Shown: piece by piece, positions 24,854 to 35,600 of the stretch
Layout: each line of letters starts with the position of its first letter
Position numbering within the stretch: position 1 is the stretch's first letter
Assembly (NCBI GenBank): GCA_023412975.1
Contig: JAEZRB010000152.1
Coordinates: 1-64,000 of the forward strand
DNA length: 64,000 nt
DNA from: Bacteroidota bacterium
Lineage (GTDB): Bacteria > Bacteroidota > Bacteroidia > Chitinophagales > Chitinophagaceae
Reading direction: 5' to 3'
Notes under the pieces: generated by a model
Databases searched by the model: none
What the model saw: the letters and a program-made list of their open reading frames with translations, nothing else
What the model was told of the DNA's origin: nothing
Program-made: the position numbers and the translations under genes

Positions 24854-24898
24854 TAAAAAGAGGCGTCAGTAAAGAATTACAACGCCGTGAATGCTTAT
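24854..24898 (-). terminator. First of two duplicated terminator-like hairpins
   Basis: Directly repeated 45-bp unit, 48 bp after the stop of the barrel gene at 24946. The stem is GGCGT-GTAA / TTAC-ACGCC with a 4-nt loop and ends in TCTTTTTAA in the minus direction. It probably ends transcription of the haloperoxidase-barrel genes before the TonB receptor gene. Confidence 0.6.
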
Positions 24899-24945
24899 TT
24901 AAATTTTAATCTGCTAAACATTTTGCGGTTGCCTTGTACTAACTT

Positions 24946-26040
24946 CTAAAAGCGAAAAGAAACGCCGGCATTTATGACGTAGTCAGCGAAAGCCGCATCA
25001 CCCTGTTGAAACGTGCCTGATTCTTTGCTTCTTTCTTTGTCTGTAACACTTTGTGTACGGTTACGGGCTATCGCTACAGGAACTGCAATAAACCAGTTTG
25101 CTTTTTTAGTCATCAGGCTTACAGCAGGTTCTACAGCAATGGCATAACCTGGTCTTCTAAAACCTTCACTGCCACCTACGAGGTCGTAAACAGGGATCCC
25201 GTCCACTCGGGCGCCTGCCATAAATGAAAAATGTTTCACATTATAAGCGAATCCTGCTCTTGCCATATATTGATCGGCAACGCTGCAGATCGTTTCGTTA
25301 TAAAGTGCCGGTGAAAGCGTTTCGCGGTAAGTCCTGGTGCCGTTGACTTCGCGAGGGTTCGACAAGTAAAACATATTGGCATACACGCTTAAGTTTGACG
25401 CAACATTATAATATGCGTTCAGTTCAGCTGTAATCCCGGTTCCACCATCACCCAGTTGCATTGACTGATCTACTGTACGCAGTTCGCTGCTGCCGTTAGG
25501 GCCTACATTGTGCCAGTAGTCTTTATAATCATAGTCTCCTGTCGCGAATTTTATACCCATGCCCACCTGCACATTACCCTTGGCAGAGGTTAGAGGATCA
25601 AATATCCAGTAGTAAGCACTGGCCCTAATATCACCCAGACCAAATGATTCTGTGCTCCGCCTATCTCTTTTTACGTAAGATCCATTCACAAGACCATGCT
25701 CATACAAGGATGAGCGACGAGTGGCCAGTAAAGGCATGTTCAGGCTCAGCGACCACCGCTCGTTTAGTTTACGGACAATAGACAGATCCAGCGAATGAGA
25801 ATAGTTGATTACCTCAGTCTTTTGTTCGAGCCTTTCCTTTTGCTCCTCTTTACCTTTAAAATGTCTGAAAGATCTGAAATACCTGTAGTTGGCATTGACC
25901 TGCCATTTGCCAGATCCCGTATGTGCCTCCTGCAATAAACAGGAAGAACCGGTACTACGGATCGCCACGCATCCCTGCGCGTTGGATTCCGTTTGCATAT
26001 ATAATATTAAACCGAATAGGATAATTAAACAACGTTTCAT
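24946..26040 (-). CDS. Outer-membrane barrel protein, transporter-like
   Basis: 364 residues with a signal peptide (MKRCLIILFGLILYMQTESNA). The mature part starts with a Cys-containing segment (GCVAIRSTGSSCLLQ) and continues as amphipathic strands (WQVNANYRYFRSFRHF, WSLSLNMPLLATRRS, GNVQVGMGIKFATGDYDYKDYW, FSFMAGARVDGIPVY) with a C-terminal strand ending VINAGVSFRF. It looks like an outer-membrane channel of unknown substrate. It starts 6 bp after the stop of the haloperoxidase gene, so the two form an operon. Confidence 0.72.
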   Translation of the reverse strand: MKRCLIILFGLILYMQTESNAQGCVAIRSTGSSCLLQEAHTGSGKWQVNANYRYFRSFRHFKGKEEQKERLEQKTEVINYSHSLDLSIVRKLNERWSLSLNMPLLATRRSSLYEHGLVNGSYVKRDRRSTESFGLGDIRASAYYWIFDPLTSAKGNVQVGMGIKFATGDYDYKDYWHNVGPNGSSELRTVDQSMQLGDGGTGITAELNAYYNVASNLSVYANMFYLSNPREVNGTRTYRETLSPALYNETICSVADQYMARAGFAYNVKHFSFMAGARVDGIPVYDLVGGSEGFRRPGYAIAVEPAVSLMTKKANWFIAVPVAIARNRTQSVTDKERSKESGTFQQGDAAFADYVINAGVSFRF

Positions 26041-26046
26041 AAGCAG

Positions 26047-27396
26047 TTATTTATTTGTTAGTAGATGCTGGTTTTTAAATTTTAATCTTTGTACTATATA
26101 GTCTCCCAGCTTTGCGCCGTAGAGATTACCAATTTCATTGTCGAATCGATAATGTATGCCGCCATACAATCTTGACATAGCCGCTTCGCGGGCTGCTTCA
26201 CGAAAAGATTTGATATTGCGGCTTTCAATTCCAAACTCCAGCGAGGATGTGTCTTTAAAGGCAAGGTTATCACCAAACCAATTGGTCATTACCTCAGCCG
26301 CAGCAGCGGAGATAGTTGCGTGACCACTGGTATAAGAGGGGAAAGGTGGTGTTTGAATATAAGGTCGCCATTCTTCGCCCAGGTATTTATTGATAGCAGT
26401 TTCAGGACGAACATAATTGCTGCGGAATTTCTCATCCCAGCAGCTGATAAAAGCATCGAAAAGTGCGATTGATGTTTGTGCATAAGCCGCAACAGTTGTT
26501 TCAAAATCAGCCCTGGACTCCTTTGCCGCGATGCCAACGATATTCATCCAATGCCCTGAAGGCGAAAATTTTTTGGTAGCATACATCACATGTCCCTGTA
26601 CATTCAGTTTAAAAGGATTATCGTCCCAAAAATCAGCGATATGCTTTTGTTCATCGGTGAGGCTGTCACCAACGTTTTTCACTTCCAGAAGTGACTTATA
26701 ATAAATACTGTTTTTGTCTTTTATATTGAAGGGTGGCGGTGCTGGTGGCCTGAACTGGGCGCATGAATCCATAACGATGCACCTGATGCTGTTCCATTTG
26801 GGTTCTACAGCCTGGGCATACATCGGCGGTGTGGGGATCCAGCGGCCCTCTTCGTCCTTAACCGTATACTTTTCTGCACTACGGGTTTGGGCATAGTTAT
26901 CGCCCTTACTCCATTTCAAAACCGTAGCAACGATGGTATCGGAGAAAGCAATTGTATTGTTTAATATCGTGGATGTCATACCGGCATCACGCGCCTGGCG
27001 CTTCAATTCATCATAGTAGCCCATCATACTTCCCTCGGGGAATGTAACGGCATTACCTACTTTACAGAATGAAAACAGGGCGGCCAGGGAAAAATCAATC
27101 TCTTTAGCGGGATCTGGCTTGGGCATCGGCGGCAAGTGCCTGATCTGGCCCGAAAGACTGACAAAAGAATCGCTTCCTGCAACCATAGCTTCATATGCGG
27201 CGATATTAGCATAGGCGTAGTTGCGCGTAGCGATCATGGGAGGAAAATTATTCTCCAACACCACATCATTTAATTTCTTTACAGTCTTACTAAATAACTG
27301 CGGGTCGTTGGTAAATTTCCTGTAATCACCCGCTTTTTCACTGCATGACGAAAAGAGTACGATGCCGGCAAAGGCTATACACGTGATAGTTCTCAT
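26047..27396 (-). CDS. Vanadium-dependent haloperoxidase-like PAP2 lipoprotein
   Basis: 449 residues with a lipobox (GIVLFSSC, Cys about 19). The vanadate/phosphate-binding signature of the PAP2/haloperoxidase superfamily is complete: K and R in KFRSNYVRPETAI, the P-S-x-x-S-G-H block in PFPSYTSGHATISA, and R plus H in SRLYGGIHYRFDNEIG. The all-helical core and length fit vanadium haloperoxidases rather than small lipid phosphatases. It may oxidise halides with peroxide at the cell surface or act as a phosphatase; sequence cannot decide. It is the first gene of the operon with the barrel protein. Confidence 0.85.
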   Translation of the reverse strand: MRTITCIAFAGIVLFSSCSEKAGDYRKFTNDPQLFSKTVKKLNDVVLENNFPPMIATRNYAYANIAAYEAMVAGSDSFVSLSGQIRHLPPMPKPDPAKEIDFSLAALFSFCKVGNAVTFPEGSMMGYYDELKRQARDAGMTSTILNNTIAFSDTIVATVLKWSKGDNYAQTRSAEKYTVKDEEGRWIPTPPMYAQAVEPKWNSIRCIVMDSCAQFRPPAPPPFNIKDKNSIYYKSLLEVKNVGDSLTDEQKHIADFWDDNPFKLNVQGHVMYATKKFSPSGHWMNIVGIAAKESRADFETTVAAYAQTSIALFDAFISCWDEKFRSNYVRPETAINKYLGEEWRPYIQTPPFPSYTSGHATISAAAAEVMTNWFGDNLAFKDTSSLEFGIESRNIKSFREAAREAAMSRLYGGIHYRFDNEIGNLYGAKLGDYIVQRLKFKNQHLLTNK

Positions 27397-27547
27397 TACT
27401 TATAACATGTTTTTCCATTCCTGCATATGCAGTATGGATCTGGTAAACTAGTATGCTGGAACAGTTGTGCTGATCTCAGCAGCAATTAAAAAAAATGGAT
27501 TGAAAAGACATGATAACCACTTCCCTAAAAATTATGGGAAGAATCAG

Positions 27548-28111
27548 TTAACTGAATGTAACAACCTCCGGAGGTTGTGAAGGAGTAGAAAGACATACAT
27601 TGGACAGCGAAGACGCGTTGTCGAGGAAGTACTTATTGATCAATTCTGTGTGAACATCGATACTAAAATCTGTTTCGCGTCCGTCGTATTCGCTCCAGAA
27701 GTTCTTAGCAAAATTGGTATTGGTTTGCTTTTTACCCGGTTGCTCTGGCGTAAGGCCATTAGCCATTTTGAAAAAATCATTGCTTGCGGCTTTGATCTTT
27801 TCCTTTGAATCGTTGGGTATGCACATCAACACCAGGTAGCCCTGCTCAACCTTACTTTTGACGTATGTATAAAGCCGTCCATTCACCTCGATTTCACCAT
27901 AGTGACGTTCGAACTCAGACTTTTCATTTTGGTAAGGCATGTTGAGGGCGACGCGTACTTCAACCAGTTCTGACTCCTGGTAATCATTATTGTCCAACCG
28001 GGCCTCGAGCTGGCGGTCGGCGCCAATGGCCATAATGCTGGTAACTATCCGATAACCGTACCAGTTAAAGAACAGAATAGCAATTAGTAATATGGCAGCG
28101 AATTTCTTCAC
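27548..28111 (-). CDS. Hypothetical membrane-anchored or exported protein
   Basis: 187 residues with one N-terminal hydrophobic segment (KKFAAILLIAILFFNWYGY) that could be an uncleaved anchor or signal peptide. The rest is hydrophilic and folds unknown. No family is recognised. The gene is 151 bp upstream of the haloperoxidase gene on the same strand and may be in the same transcript. It is divergent from the SRPBCC-type gene at 28236. Confidence 0.6.
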   Translation of the reverse strand: MKKFAAILLIAILFFNWYGYRIVTSIMAIGADRQLEARLDNNDYQESELVEVRVALNMPYQNEKSEFERHYGEIEVNGRLYTYVKSKVEQGYLVLMCIPNDSKEKIKAASNDFFKMANGLTPEQPGKKQTNTNFAKNFWSEYDGRETDFSIDVHTELINKYFLDNASSLSNVCLSTPSQPPEVVTFS

Positions 28112-28235
28112 CCGAAGTATGAAAGCTGTAATTTAAGACAAATTCCGGATTACGAACGCTGCAAAAACACTTTATTTCAAATTGGCTGATTTTAGCTTTA
28201 TTTGCGGGTCAGCTTTGGAAAAAAGTACTACTCGT

Positions 28236-29168
28236 ATGAGAAAATGGTTGATCGGAACCCTTGCAGCCCTTCTATTATTGATCCTGGCGGGCAGTTACAT
28301 CTTCATCCCCGGCACTATCCGGATTTCCAGGTCGATTTCTTTCAATGCGAATTCCCATGGAGTATTCAGGTTTTTAAGCCAGCCCGGCCATTGGGAACGC
28401 TGGTGGCCAGCTGAAAAGGCCAGTTCACAGTTGAGTTACAACGGTAAAACCTTCGTGGTTGCCGCGGTAGGTTTTAATATGTTTACTGTTGCTATTAACA
28501 GGGGCCAGGTAACTGACACAGCATTGGTTCATATGGTTCCGATGGGCATTGACAGCCTGAAGATTGCATGGGATGCTACCCTCAACGCCGGCATCAACCC
28601 TGTTAGCAGGTTCAGGCAGTATTTCAGGGCAAAAGAGCTTGCAGGGAATTTCGAAACTCTTTTGATTGCCATGAAAAAATATATGAGTATTGTTGAGAAT
28701 ATGTACGGTGCGGATATAAAGCGGGGTAAGATCAAAACGGAATACATGGTTCTGACAAAAGAACCTTTTGACCATCGCCCATCGGATACGGAAATTTATA
28801 TGAGTATCGATCGTATCCGAAAACATATCGCCAAAATAAAAGCCACCGAAGAGGATATTCCTTTTTTCAATAGTACGCGGGTCGACAGCTCCCGTTATGA
28901 ACTGGTTGTGGGAGTGCCCATAACAGAACCCGTAGCCGATTCAGGAATCTTCCTTAGTAAAAAATTATTGAAAGACGGGAATATGTTGACCGCGGATATT
29001 ACGGGCGGACAGTTCTCAGTAGATCAGGCGGTAGAACAGTTTGAAACTTACGTGAGAGATTATCAATACCAGGTTGTCGCACTTCCTTTCCAGTCCTTTT
29101 TAACAGACAGGCTGAATACTGCAGATTCAAGTAAATGGGTGACCAGGATCGTATTCCCAATTCTATAG
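28236..29168 (+). CDS. Membrane-anchored SRPBCC / GyrI-like ligand-binding protein
   Basis: 310 residues from the ATG at 28236 (MRKWLIGTLAALLLLILAGS); the frame is open 18 codons upstream, but the membrane anchor starts here. After the N-terminal helix, residues about 28-145 look like an SRPBCC/polyketide-cyclase-like domain (ISRSISFNANSHGVFRFLSQPGHWERWW). The C-terminal half (about 170-310) resembles the GyrI/AraC effector-binding fold (FFNSTRVDSSRYELVVGVPIT, GGQFSVDQAVEQFETYVRD). Such proteins bind small amphipathic molecules; the ligand is unknown. It stands alone, convergent with the giant VCBS gene. Confidence 0.65.
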   Translation: MRKWLIGTLAALLLLILAGSYIFIPGTIRISRSISFNANSHGVFRFLSQPGHWERWWPAEKASSQLSYNGKTFVVAAVGFNMFTVAINRGQVTDTALVHMVPMGIDSLKIAWDATLNAGINPVSRFRQYFRAKELAGNFETLLIAMKKYMSIVENMYGADIKRGKIKTEYMVLTKEPFDHRPSDTEIYMSIDRIRKHIAKIKATEEDIPFFNSTRVDSSRYELVVGVPITEPVADSGIFLSKKLLKDGNMLTADITGGQFSVDQAVEQFETYVRDYQYQVVALPFQSFLTDRLNTADSSKWVTRIVFPIL

Positions 29169-29204
29169 AACTGGTCTTACACCAAACTAACTTACATCGC
29201 AGCA

Positions 29205-29223
29205 TGGACACGGAGGGCACGAG
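29205..29223. repeat. Short dispersed intergenic repeat, copy 2
   Basis: GGACACGGAGGGCACGAGG lies in the gap between convergent genes and is related to the inverted stretch at 13346-13380. Function unknown. Confidence 0.35.
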
Positions 29224-29251
29224 GAAGACACTATGGGCACGGAAGTGAAGT

Positions 29252-32200
29252 CTATTGTGTTGATGTAAAACGGATCACTTTTACACTGTCGTTATTATTA
29301 GCGAGTATGTATGCTTTTTGTCCCGCAACATTTATATCCAGTATGCGCCTCACCTGGCCTTTTATCGCCATCCCGTTAGCTGTCTCCGCTGTAAGTTTTC
29401 CGCCACCGTGGTTTACAAGCACTGTTCCAAAATCAGCGTCATACCTCCCCATCTGGATATTATTGTCGTAGTAATTACCCACTAAAAGAATGTCGGGCAA
29501 CTTGTCATTGTTAATATCCTTAACTATTGCATCGCGATATGAACTAAGCTGGGCTTCCCATGGCAGCGCCTGCACGGAAAAATTCATTTTGCCGTCATTG
29601 ATCAGCATGGCGTTTGAAAAATATTCCGCGCTTAACACCTGTGCCTCTTTTAATTTAGCCGATCCAAAGATCTCTGAAACGGAAGCTTTGGCAAAATCAC
29701 CCGCATATAAAAATTTCTTTTTTATAAATGGTACCTGCTTTTGCAGTTCGTCTTTATTCACAAAAGTGATTTCCTTACCACCAATATAGTATGTGAGTAT
29801 CTGTTCTTTCCGGCCGTTATCATCAAAATCCGCGTAGTACATTCTCACCGGTTCTGTAGAGGAAGCTTTTAATCGGCTATTTAAACCCAGGTTACCAGCA
29901 ATAAAATCTATATCATTATCATTGTCGATATCAACCGGTAGCAGAAAATTCCACCAGCCTTTCTCGGAGGTTAAAGTTGTTCTTGAAAATGAACCTTTAT
30001 CATTAATAAAAGCCTCGATACCTCCCCACTCACAGGTTAAGACAAGGTCCTGGTCACTATCTTTATCAATATCGACCCAGATCGCACTCGTGACCATTCC
30101 TATCGTGACAAGGTCTTTTGCTATTTGCTGGGTAACATCCGTGAATTTTCCTTTCCCATCATTCTGCAATAAATAGGAACGGGGTGTAACACCATACTCC
30201 CAGGGCACAGTACGTCCGCCGATAAACAAATCCAGGAAACCATCCCCGTTAAAATCAAAAGGCCTGATACAGGAACTCGTAACAAACAAACCCTGGAATG
30301 CGTCTTCCAGTTTTTTAAAATTCGCTCTTCCATCATTAAGATAGAGCCGTGGCAACAGGTGGCGATCGGGTCCATAATATTCATTACCGCCACTTGCGAC
30401 CAGGAGGTCGTTATGGCCATCATTGTTGACATCAGCCCAAACGGCGTCAACGTCTTCATACATACTGTCCCGATCCAATTCAGGCTGTGGTATGCGTGAA
30501 AACTTTCCACCGGCATGCTGCAGATAAACTGCGCTTGTAAACGTCCTGGATGAGCCGATGAAAAAATCTTCCAACCCATCGCCATTAATATCAGCAACAG
30601 CGAGGGCGGGCCCCTCTGTAGAAATCATATGTGGTATCAGGGGCTCCCGGTTGAATTCCTTAAAGGAATTTTCAATATGCGTATAATTAATATTCGTAGA
30701 AGCGGTGATATCCTCCAGCTTACTCAAATTATTTTTCCGGAATCCGCTGATCACACCATAATCAAACTTTGGAAGACCGGCGTTATAGTTGACTGAAATA
30801 TTTGTTGGGCCAGGGAGTGTAACATGCTGGTAACTATTGTCGGGCCACACCAGTAAACATGAATCTGGCTTAATATTTCCAAGCCCGATATGTACAGGCA
30901 TCAGCATACTCGACTGGAAACCGCGAACAGGAAAATTTTCGTAAACCCTCATCTCTTCCTTTGCAAACACAATTACTTTGGCACCGATCGCATTGATGTT
31001 CTGATCCGGACCTTTAAGTTTGATCTCTACATAAGATTTACTTTTTTCATCATTGCTTTTATTTTCATAGATCAAAACTGGGTCATCAATATTATTCACG
31101 ACAATATCCAGGTCGCCATCATTGTCGAGATCAGCATAAATGGCACCGTTTGAATAGGTGGATTTATTGTTACCGATACTATCCTTGAGGTCATTGAACT
31201 TCAGATCACCCATGTTTTTATAAAACTTGTTGGGAATCTTGATCTCCGGAAACTTGCTTATCAGGTTCATGCTACTTTCATCTACCGTAAGATCTTCCAG
31301 CCGGCTCCGGTTTGATATAAAGTTTACATAGTCCATGTCGTTCAAACGCTTAGGAATGCCGTTTGACACAAACAGGTCTTTTAATCCGTCGTTGTCAAAA
31401 TCGAAAAACAGGGAAGCCCAACTCCAGTCTGTAGCGTGAACGCCTGAATAAAGTCCCAATTCGCTGAACATGCCATTGCGCCGGTTATATTGCAGTGTGT
31501 TGCGGGGGAACTGGTAGTTGTAACCCGAAGCTATTTTATCAAAAAAGATATCATACTCATCTTCTCCATATGAGCGCTTCAGGATGTATGGGTCTTCCGG
31601 CAACATATCCATGGAGAAGATCTCGGGGTAACCGTCATTATTAATATCTGCCGCATCCACCCCCATCGAGAATTTACTGGTGTGCATTAGCTGCTGGTTA
31701 TTCTGATCTTCAAAAGTTCCGTTGCCCTGGTTTATATATAAATAATCATTCTCGTGAAAATCGTTCCCGATATAGAGATCAGGATGCCCATCGAGGTTAA
31801 TGTCTGATACTACAATGCCAAGTCCATAACCAATCGTGGAACTATTAATGCCGGTTGAACGTGTTACATCCTGGAAGATCAGGTCACCGCCAGGTACGGA
31901 CGGATTGCCTGGTCCATCATTGCGAAAGATCCTGTCGCCTGAAAGCTGGTTATAAGTACCCAGGAAGTTACTGCGTCGTGCAAAAGAGCCGTTTTGGTGA
32001 ACCGCATGGTTAAGCAGGAACATATCGTTATCTCCATCCCCGTCATAATCAAAAAAAGCGGCCTGCGTGCTGAAACCTGAGAAGTCAAGACCATATTGTT
32101 TGGCCCTGTCTTCATAAGTGGGAATACCACTTGCGCTAATCCCTTTACAGATGAGTAATTGATTCCTGCTATTTAGCACCTCGTAACTACCAACCTTACA

Positions 32201-32614
32201 GATATAAATATCCAGTAGCCCGTCGTTGTTAATATCTATTACCGATACACCGGTCGACCAGCCCTTGTCCTGCGGTATGCCTGCTTCCGTTGTAGCGTCC
32301 TGGAAGACCATACCACCCTTGTTGATGTATAGCTTATTATCACCCTGGTTGGAAGAGAAAAACAAATCAATCCTGCCATCATTATTAAAATCACCTGCAC
32401 CAATTCCAGCCCCATTATAAAAATACATGTAGTTAAACATGTTGAATCCGGTGGTTGGCTCCAGTTTATTGACAAATTCAATCCCCGTCTTGCCGGGATC
32501 CAGCGCTACAAACATAGGACTGCCTACATCAGATTTTGATGCGCATCCGAATAGCGTGACCACCGCGAACAGCGAAGAAACTAAAAAGGTATTATGGTTA
32601 TATCGAGGATTCAT
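29252..32614 (-). CDS. Giant VCBS/FG-GAP lipoprotein with UnbV domain, second copy
   Basis: 1120 residues. Lipobox in SLFAVVTLFGC (Cys about 24). Many FG-GAP/VCBS repeats with Asp-rich calcium loops (DFNNDGRID, DINNDGLLD, DYDGDGDND, DINLDGHPD, DFDNDGLKD, DLDNDGDLD, DINGDGLED and more) fill the protein. An ASPIC/UnbV domain lies near residues 530-610 (GAKVIVFAKEEMRVYEN, HIGLGNI). It is a surface-anchored propeller/adhesin of the type encoded with SusC/SusD systems. It starts 13 bp after the stop of its paralogue at 32627 and ends the operon that begins with SusC at 40592. Function in binding is inferred. Confidence 0.88.
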   Translation of the reverse strand: MNPRYNHNTFLVSSLFAVVTLFGCASKSDVGSPMFVALDPGKTGIEFVNKLEPTTGFNMFNYMYFYNGAGIGAGDFNNDGRIDLFFSSNQGDNKLYINKGGMVFQDATTEAGIPQDKGWSTGVSVIDINNDGLLDIYICKVGSYEVLNSRNQLLICKGISASGIPTYEDRAKQYGLDFSGFSTQAAFFDYDGDGDNDMFLLNHAVHQNGSFARRSNFLGTYNQLSGDRIFRNDGPGNPSVPGGDLIFQDVTRSTGINSSTIGYGLGIVVSDINLDGHPDLYIGNDFHENDYLYINQGNGTFEDQNNQQLMHTSKFSMGVDAADINNDGYPEIFSMDMLPEDPYILKRSYGEDEYDIFFDKIASGYNYQFPRNTLQYNRRNGMFSELGLYSGVHATDWSWASLFFDFDNDGLKDLFVSNGIPKRLNDMDYVNFISNRSRLEDLTVDESSMNLISKFPEIKIPNKFYKNMGDLKFNDLKDSIGNNKSTYSNGAIYADLDNDGDLDIVVNNIDDPVLIYENKSNDEKSKSYVEIKLKGPDQNINAIGAKVIVFAKEEMRVYENFPVRGFQSSMLMPVHIGLGNIKPDSCLLVWPDNSYQHVTLPGPTNISVNYNAGLPKFDYGVISGFRKNNLSKLEDITASTNINYTHIENSFKEFNREPLIPHMISTEGPALAVADINGDGLEDFFIGSSRTFTSAVYLQHAGGKFSRIPQPELDRDSMYEDVDAVWADVNNDGHNDLLVASGGNEYYGPDRHLLPRLYLNDGRANFKKLEDAFQGLFVTSSCIRPFDFNGDGFLDLFIGGRTVPWEYGVTPRSYLLQNDGKGKFTDVTQQIAKDLVTIGMVTSAIWVDIDKDSDQDLVLTCEWGGIEAFINDKGSFSRTTLTSEKGWWNFLLPVDIDNDNDIDFIAGNLGLNSRLKASSTEPVRMYYADFDDNGRKEQILTYYIGGKEITFVNKDELQKQVPFIKKKFLYAGDFAKASVSEIFGSAKLKEAQVLSAEYFSNAMLINDGKMNFSVQALPWEAQLSSYRDAIVKDINNDKLPDILLVGNYYDNNIQMGRYDADFGTVLVNHGGGKLTAETANGMAIKGQVRRILDINVAGQKAYILANNNDSVKVIRFTSTQ

Positions 32615-32626
32615 GGGGTAATCAAA

Positions 32627-35600
32627 CTATTTTTCAAATCGGTATAGCAATGGTTGCATATTATTCCTGGCAAAAAGAATAAAGTCCCGTCCATTTATGT
32701 TTACCTGCTTAATATCCCTTACCTCACCGCTGATGCTCAAACCCGAATCGGCAGAACTAAGCCTTTTGAAATTTCCTTTACCATCATTGATCAGCACATC
32801 GCCGCAACTGGCGTCAAGCCGGCCAAACTGGGGGGAGAAGTTAAAATTGTTACCACCAACCACCAGGTCGGGTTTCTGGTCATTGTTTACATCCACCACC
32901 GCGATAGCGTGTACACTCGACAACTGCACCATTAGAGGTAGTTTGGTAACCCGGAAACTTCCTTTCCCGTCGTTCAACGCGACAATGGATGCGCAGAAAT
33001 TAAATTGCTTTATCGAAGCACCTTCAATAGCTTGCTTACTGAAAATTTGTTGAATGGACTTGCCGGCATAGGCGCTATTCTTTAAGTTCTCCTTCTTGAG
33101 CGCCGGGAATTGCTCTGTCAGATCACGTTTTGTCAGGACCGGCATATCGCGGCCATCGACAGTACGGGTTACAACCTCATCTGTCACACCGTTCTGGTCG
33201 AAATCATACAGCCACATTTTAACGGGACGGGTTTCATCTGGCCGCAGGTAAAAATTCTCACCAATATTACCCAGCACCAGGTCCTGCTTCCCGTCACCAT
33301 TCAGATCAGCGGCCATAATAGTCTCCCAGCGTCCATGTAAATCGGTCAGGCCGGTATTGCTGACTTCATCAAATGTTTTTCCATTGTAAGAAAATATCCG
33401 CGGCGACATCCATTTACCTACAACGATCAGTTCTTTTTGTGCATCGCCCTGCACATCGGCCCAAACAGCGTCGGTGACCATACCAGCGTGGGAAAAGACT
33501 TGACCCACCTCTTTGGTGACATCGGTGAATTCACCTTTCCCACTATTGACATACAGGTAACTAGTCGGCGTCTTTCCATATACAAAGGGTACACTGAGAC
33601 TACCCACAAACAGGTCAAGGTCACCATCATTGTCAAAGTCATGCGCCACCGCCACAGAAATATTCATGTCGTTCGGCGGGAAAGCCACGTTATCGGCTTC
33701 AAATTCGCCCTTCCCATTGTTTCTATAAAGCCTGTGTTGTAATTCGCCTGATCCGGGACGTGAGGTGTTGCCTCCCGATCCGATAAACAGGTCAAGATCT
33801 TTATCACCATCGCAATCGAAAAATAATACCGCTACATCTTCAAGGCCTGCAAACTGGTCAAATACTTTTTGCTTTTGCAGCACAAAGCCGTCAGCCGTTT
33901 GGAAATATAATTGCCCCGGTTGTCCTTTCGCCCCGGCTATATAAATATCTTCGAGGCCGTCGCCGTTCACGTCGGCTTTCGCAACTTTCGGCCCTTCCCT
34001 GGAAAGCATTTCGGGCAGATTACGCTCATAGTAAAAGTCGAGGTAATCGTCTTCTTTATGTGCGTTAAGGTTATTTTCAACCGGCGAGAATAATGCAGCG
34101 ATTTGCTGAGTCGGGGTTTTTTGAAGTGAGCCATTTGCACCGTCCTGCTTCAATTCGTGTACTGAATTTAACCCGGGCTCCACAAGCCGGGTAAAGGTCC
34201 GGTCGGGCCAGGTAATAATGACCGAATCTATTTTTTCTGCGTTGCCAATGCCAACGATCTGCTTGTAATCAACTGATGACTGAAACCCGCGGCTGGGACC
34301 AATCTCCCGATGCAAAATCTGGTTACCCAGGTAAATCTTTATCTGGCTGCCAATGGCAAATGTGTTTTGGCCTTTTCCCCGAAGTGAAAAACCGATGTAA
34401 TTATTTTTACTATTCTCCCGGCTGTTGTTTTGGTAAATAAATGCTTTTTCATTGACGTTATTGATGATCAGGTCAAGATCGCCATCGTTGTCTAGATCAC
34501 CATATGCTGCGCCATTTGAAAAAGATGGTTTGGTAAATCCCCAGTTCGTACCCGCATCTGAAAATTTTAAATTGCCTTCATTTTTAAAAGCCTTGTTCAG
34601 GATCGGCACCGAAGGTATTTTTGAAATTACTTCATCAACCTGCTCCTTTTTGCCGGTCAAAACCATGTTTTGGATGATATCATTGGCAAAAAAATCGATA
34701 AAGTCAAGATCCGTGACATCACGATACAAACCATTGCATACATAAAGATCAGAAAGCCCGTCATTATCGGCATCGAACATCAGGGCGCTCCAGCTCCAGT
34801 CGGATGCAGACACCCCGCTAAAGAAAGCGGTCTCAGAAAATTTGCCATTACCATTATTGACCTGTAATACATTTTGCATCAATTGGTGATAAAAGCCCTG
34901 CTTTACCTTAAAACGATACACATCGATATTGTCAAAGGATGAAGTTGTTTTTATCCTGTAATCTTCATCGGGCAACATGTCTGTCGCGAAGATGTCGACA
35001 TAGCCGTCGTTATTGATATCACCCATATCAGCACCCATGGATGCCAGGCTGGTATGCCCCATCCATTCTTCCACTTCATCGCGGAATGTGCCGTCTTTTT
35101 GATTGATGTATAAATAATCCCGTTCAAAGAAATCGTTGGAAACGTACACATCCGGGTAGGAATCGTTGTTTACGTCGCCGACAGTAACGCCCAACCCAAA
35201 ACTGATCAGGCTGCCGTGTACGCCGGCTTCTTTACTGATATCCGTAAACCTGCCATTATCATTCCTGAAAAAACGATCCCCGCCACCTTTCAAAAAATCT
35301 GGTACGGGCCAATCTGCCGCTTTCAGATCACGTTTGTTAGCATAATTGAGTGTATTAACCGGGATAAAACTATTGTTGATGATAAAGGCGTCGAGATCAC
35401 CATCGAGATCATAATCAAAGAATGCAGCATGAGTCGCATAGCCGCCTTCATTGGCAAGCCCATATTCCTCGGCCGCTTCCGTAAAACTTACTTCGTCACC
35501 CGAGCCAGCCTTTATGCCACTATTGATATACAGTTTACTTTTCGGCGCCATCCCGTCTATATAGCCTGCGCTGCAAACATAGATATCGAGCCAGCCATCG

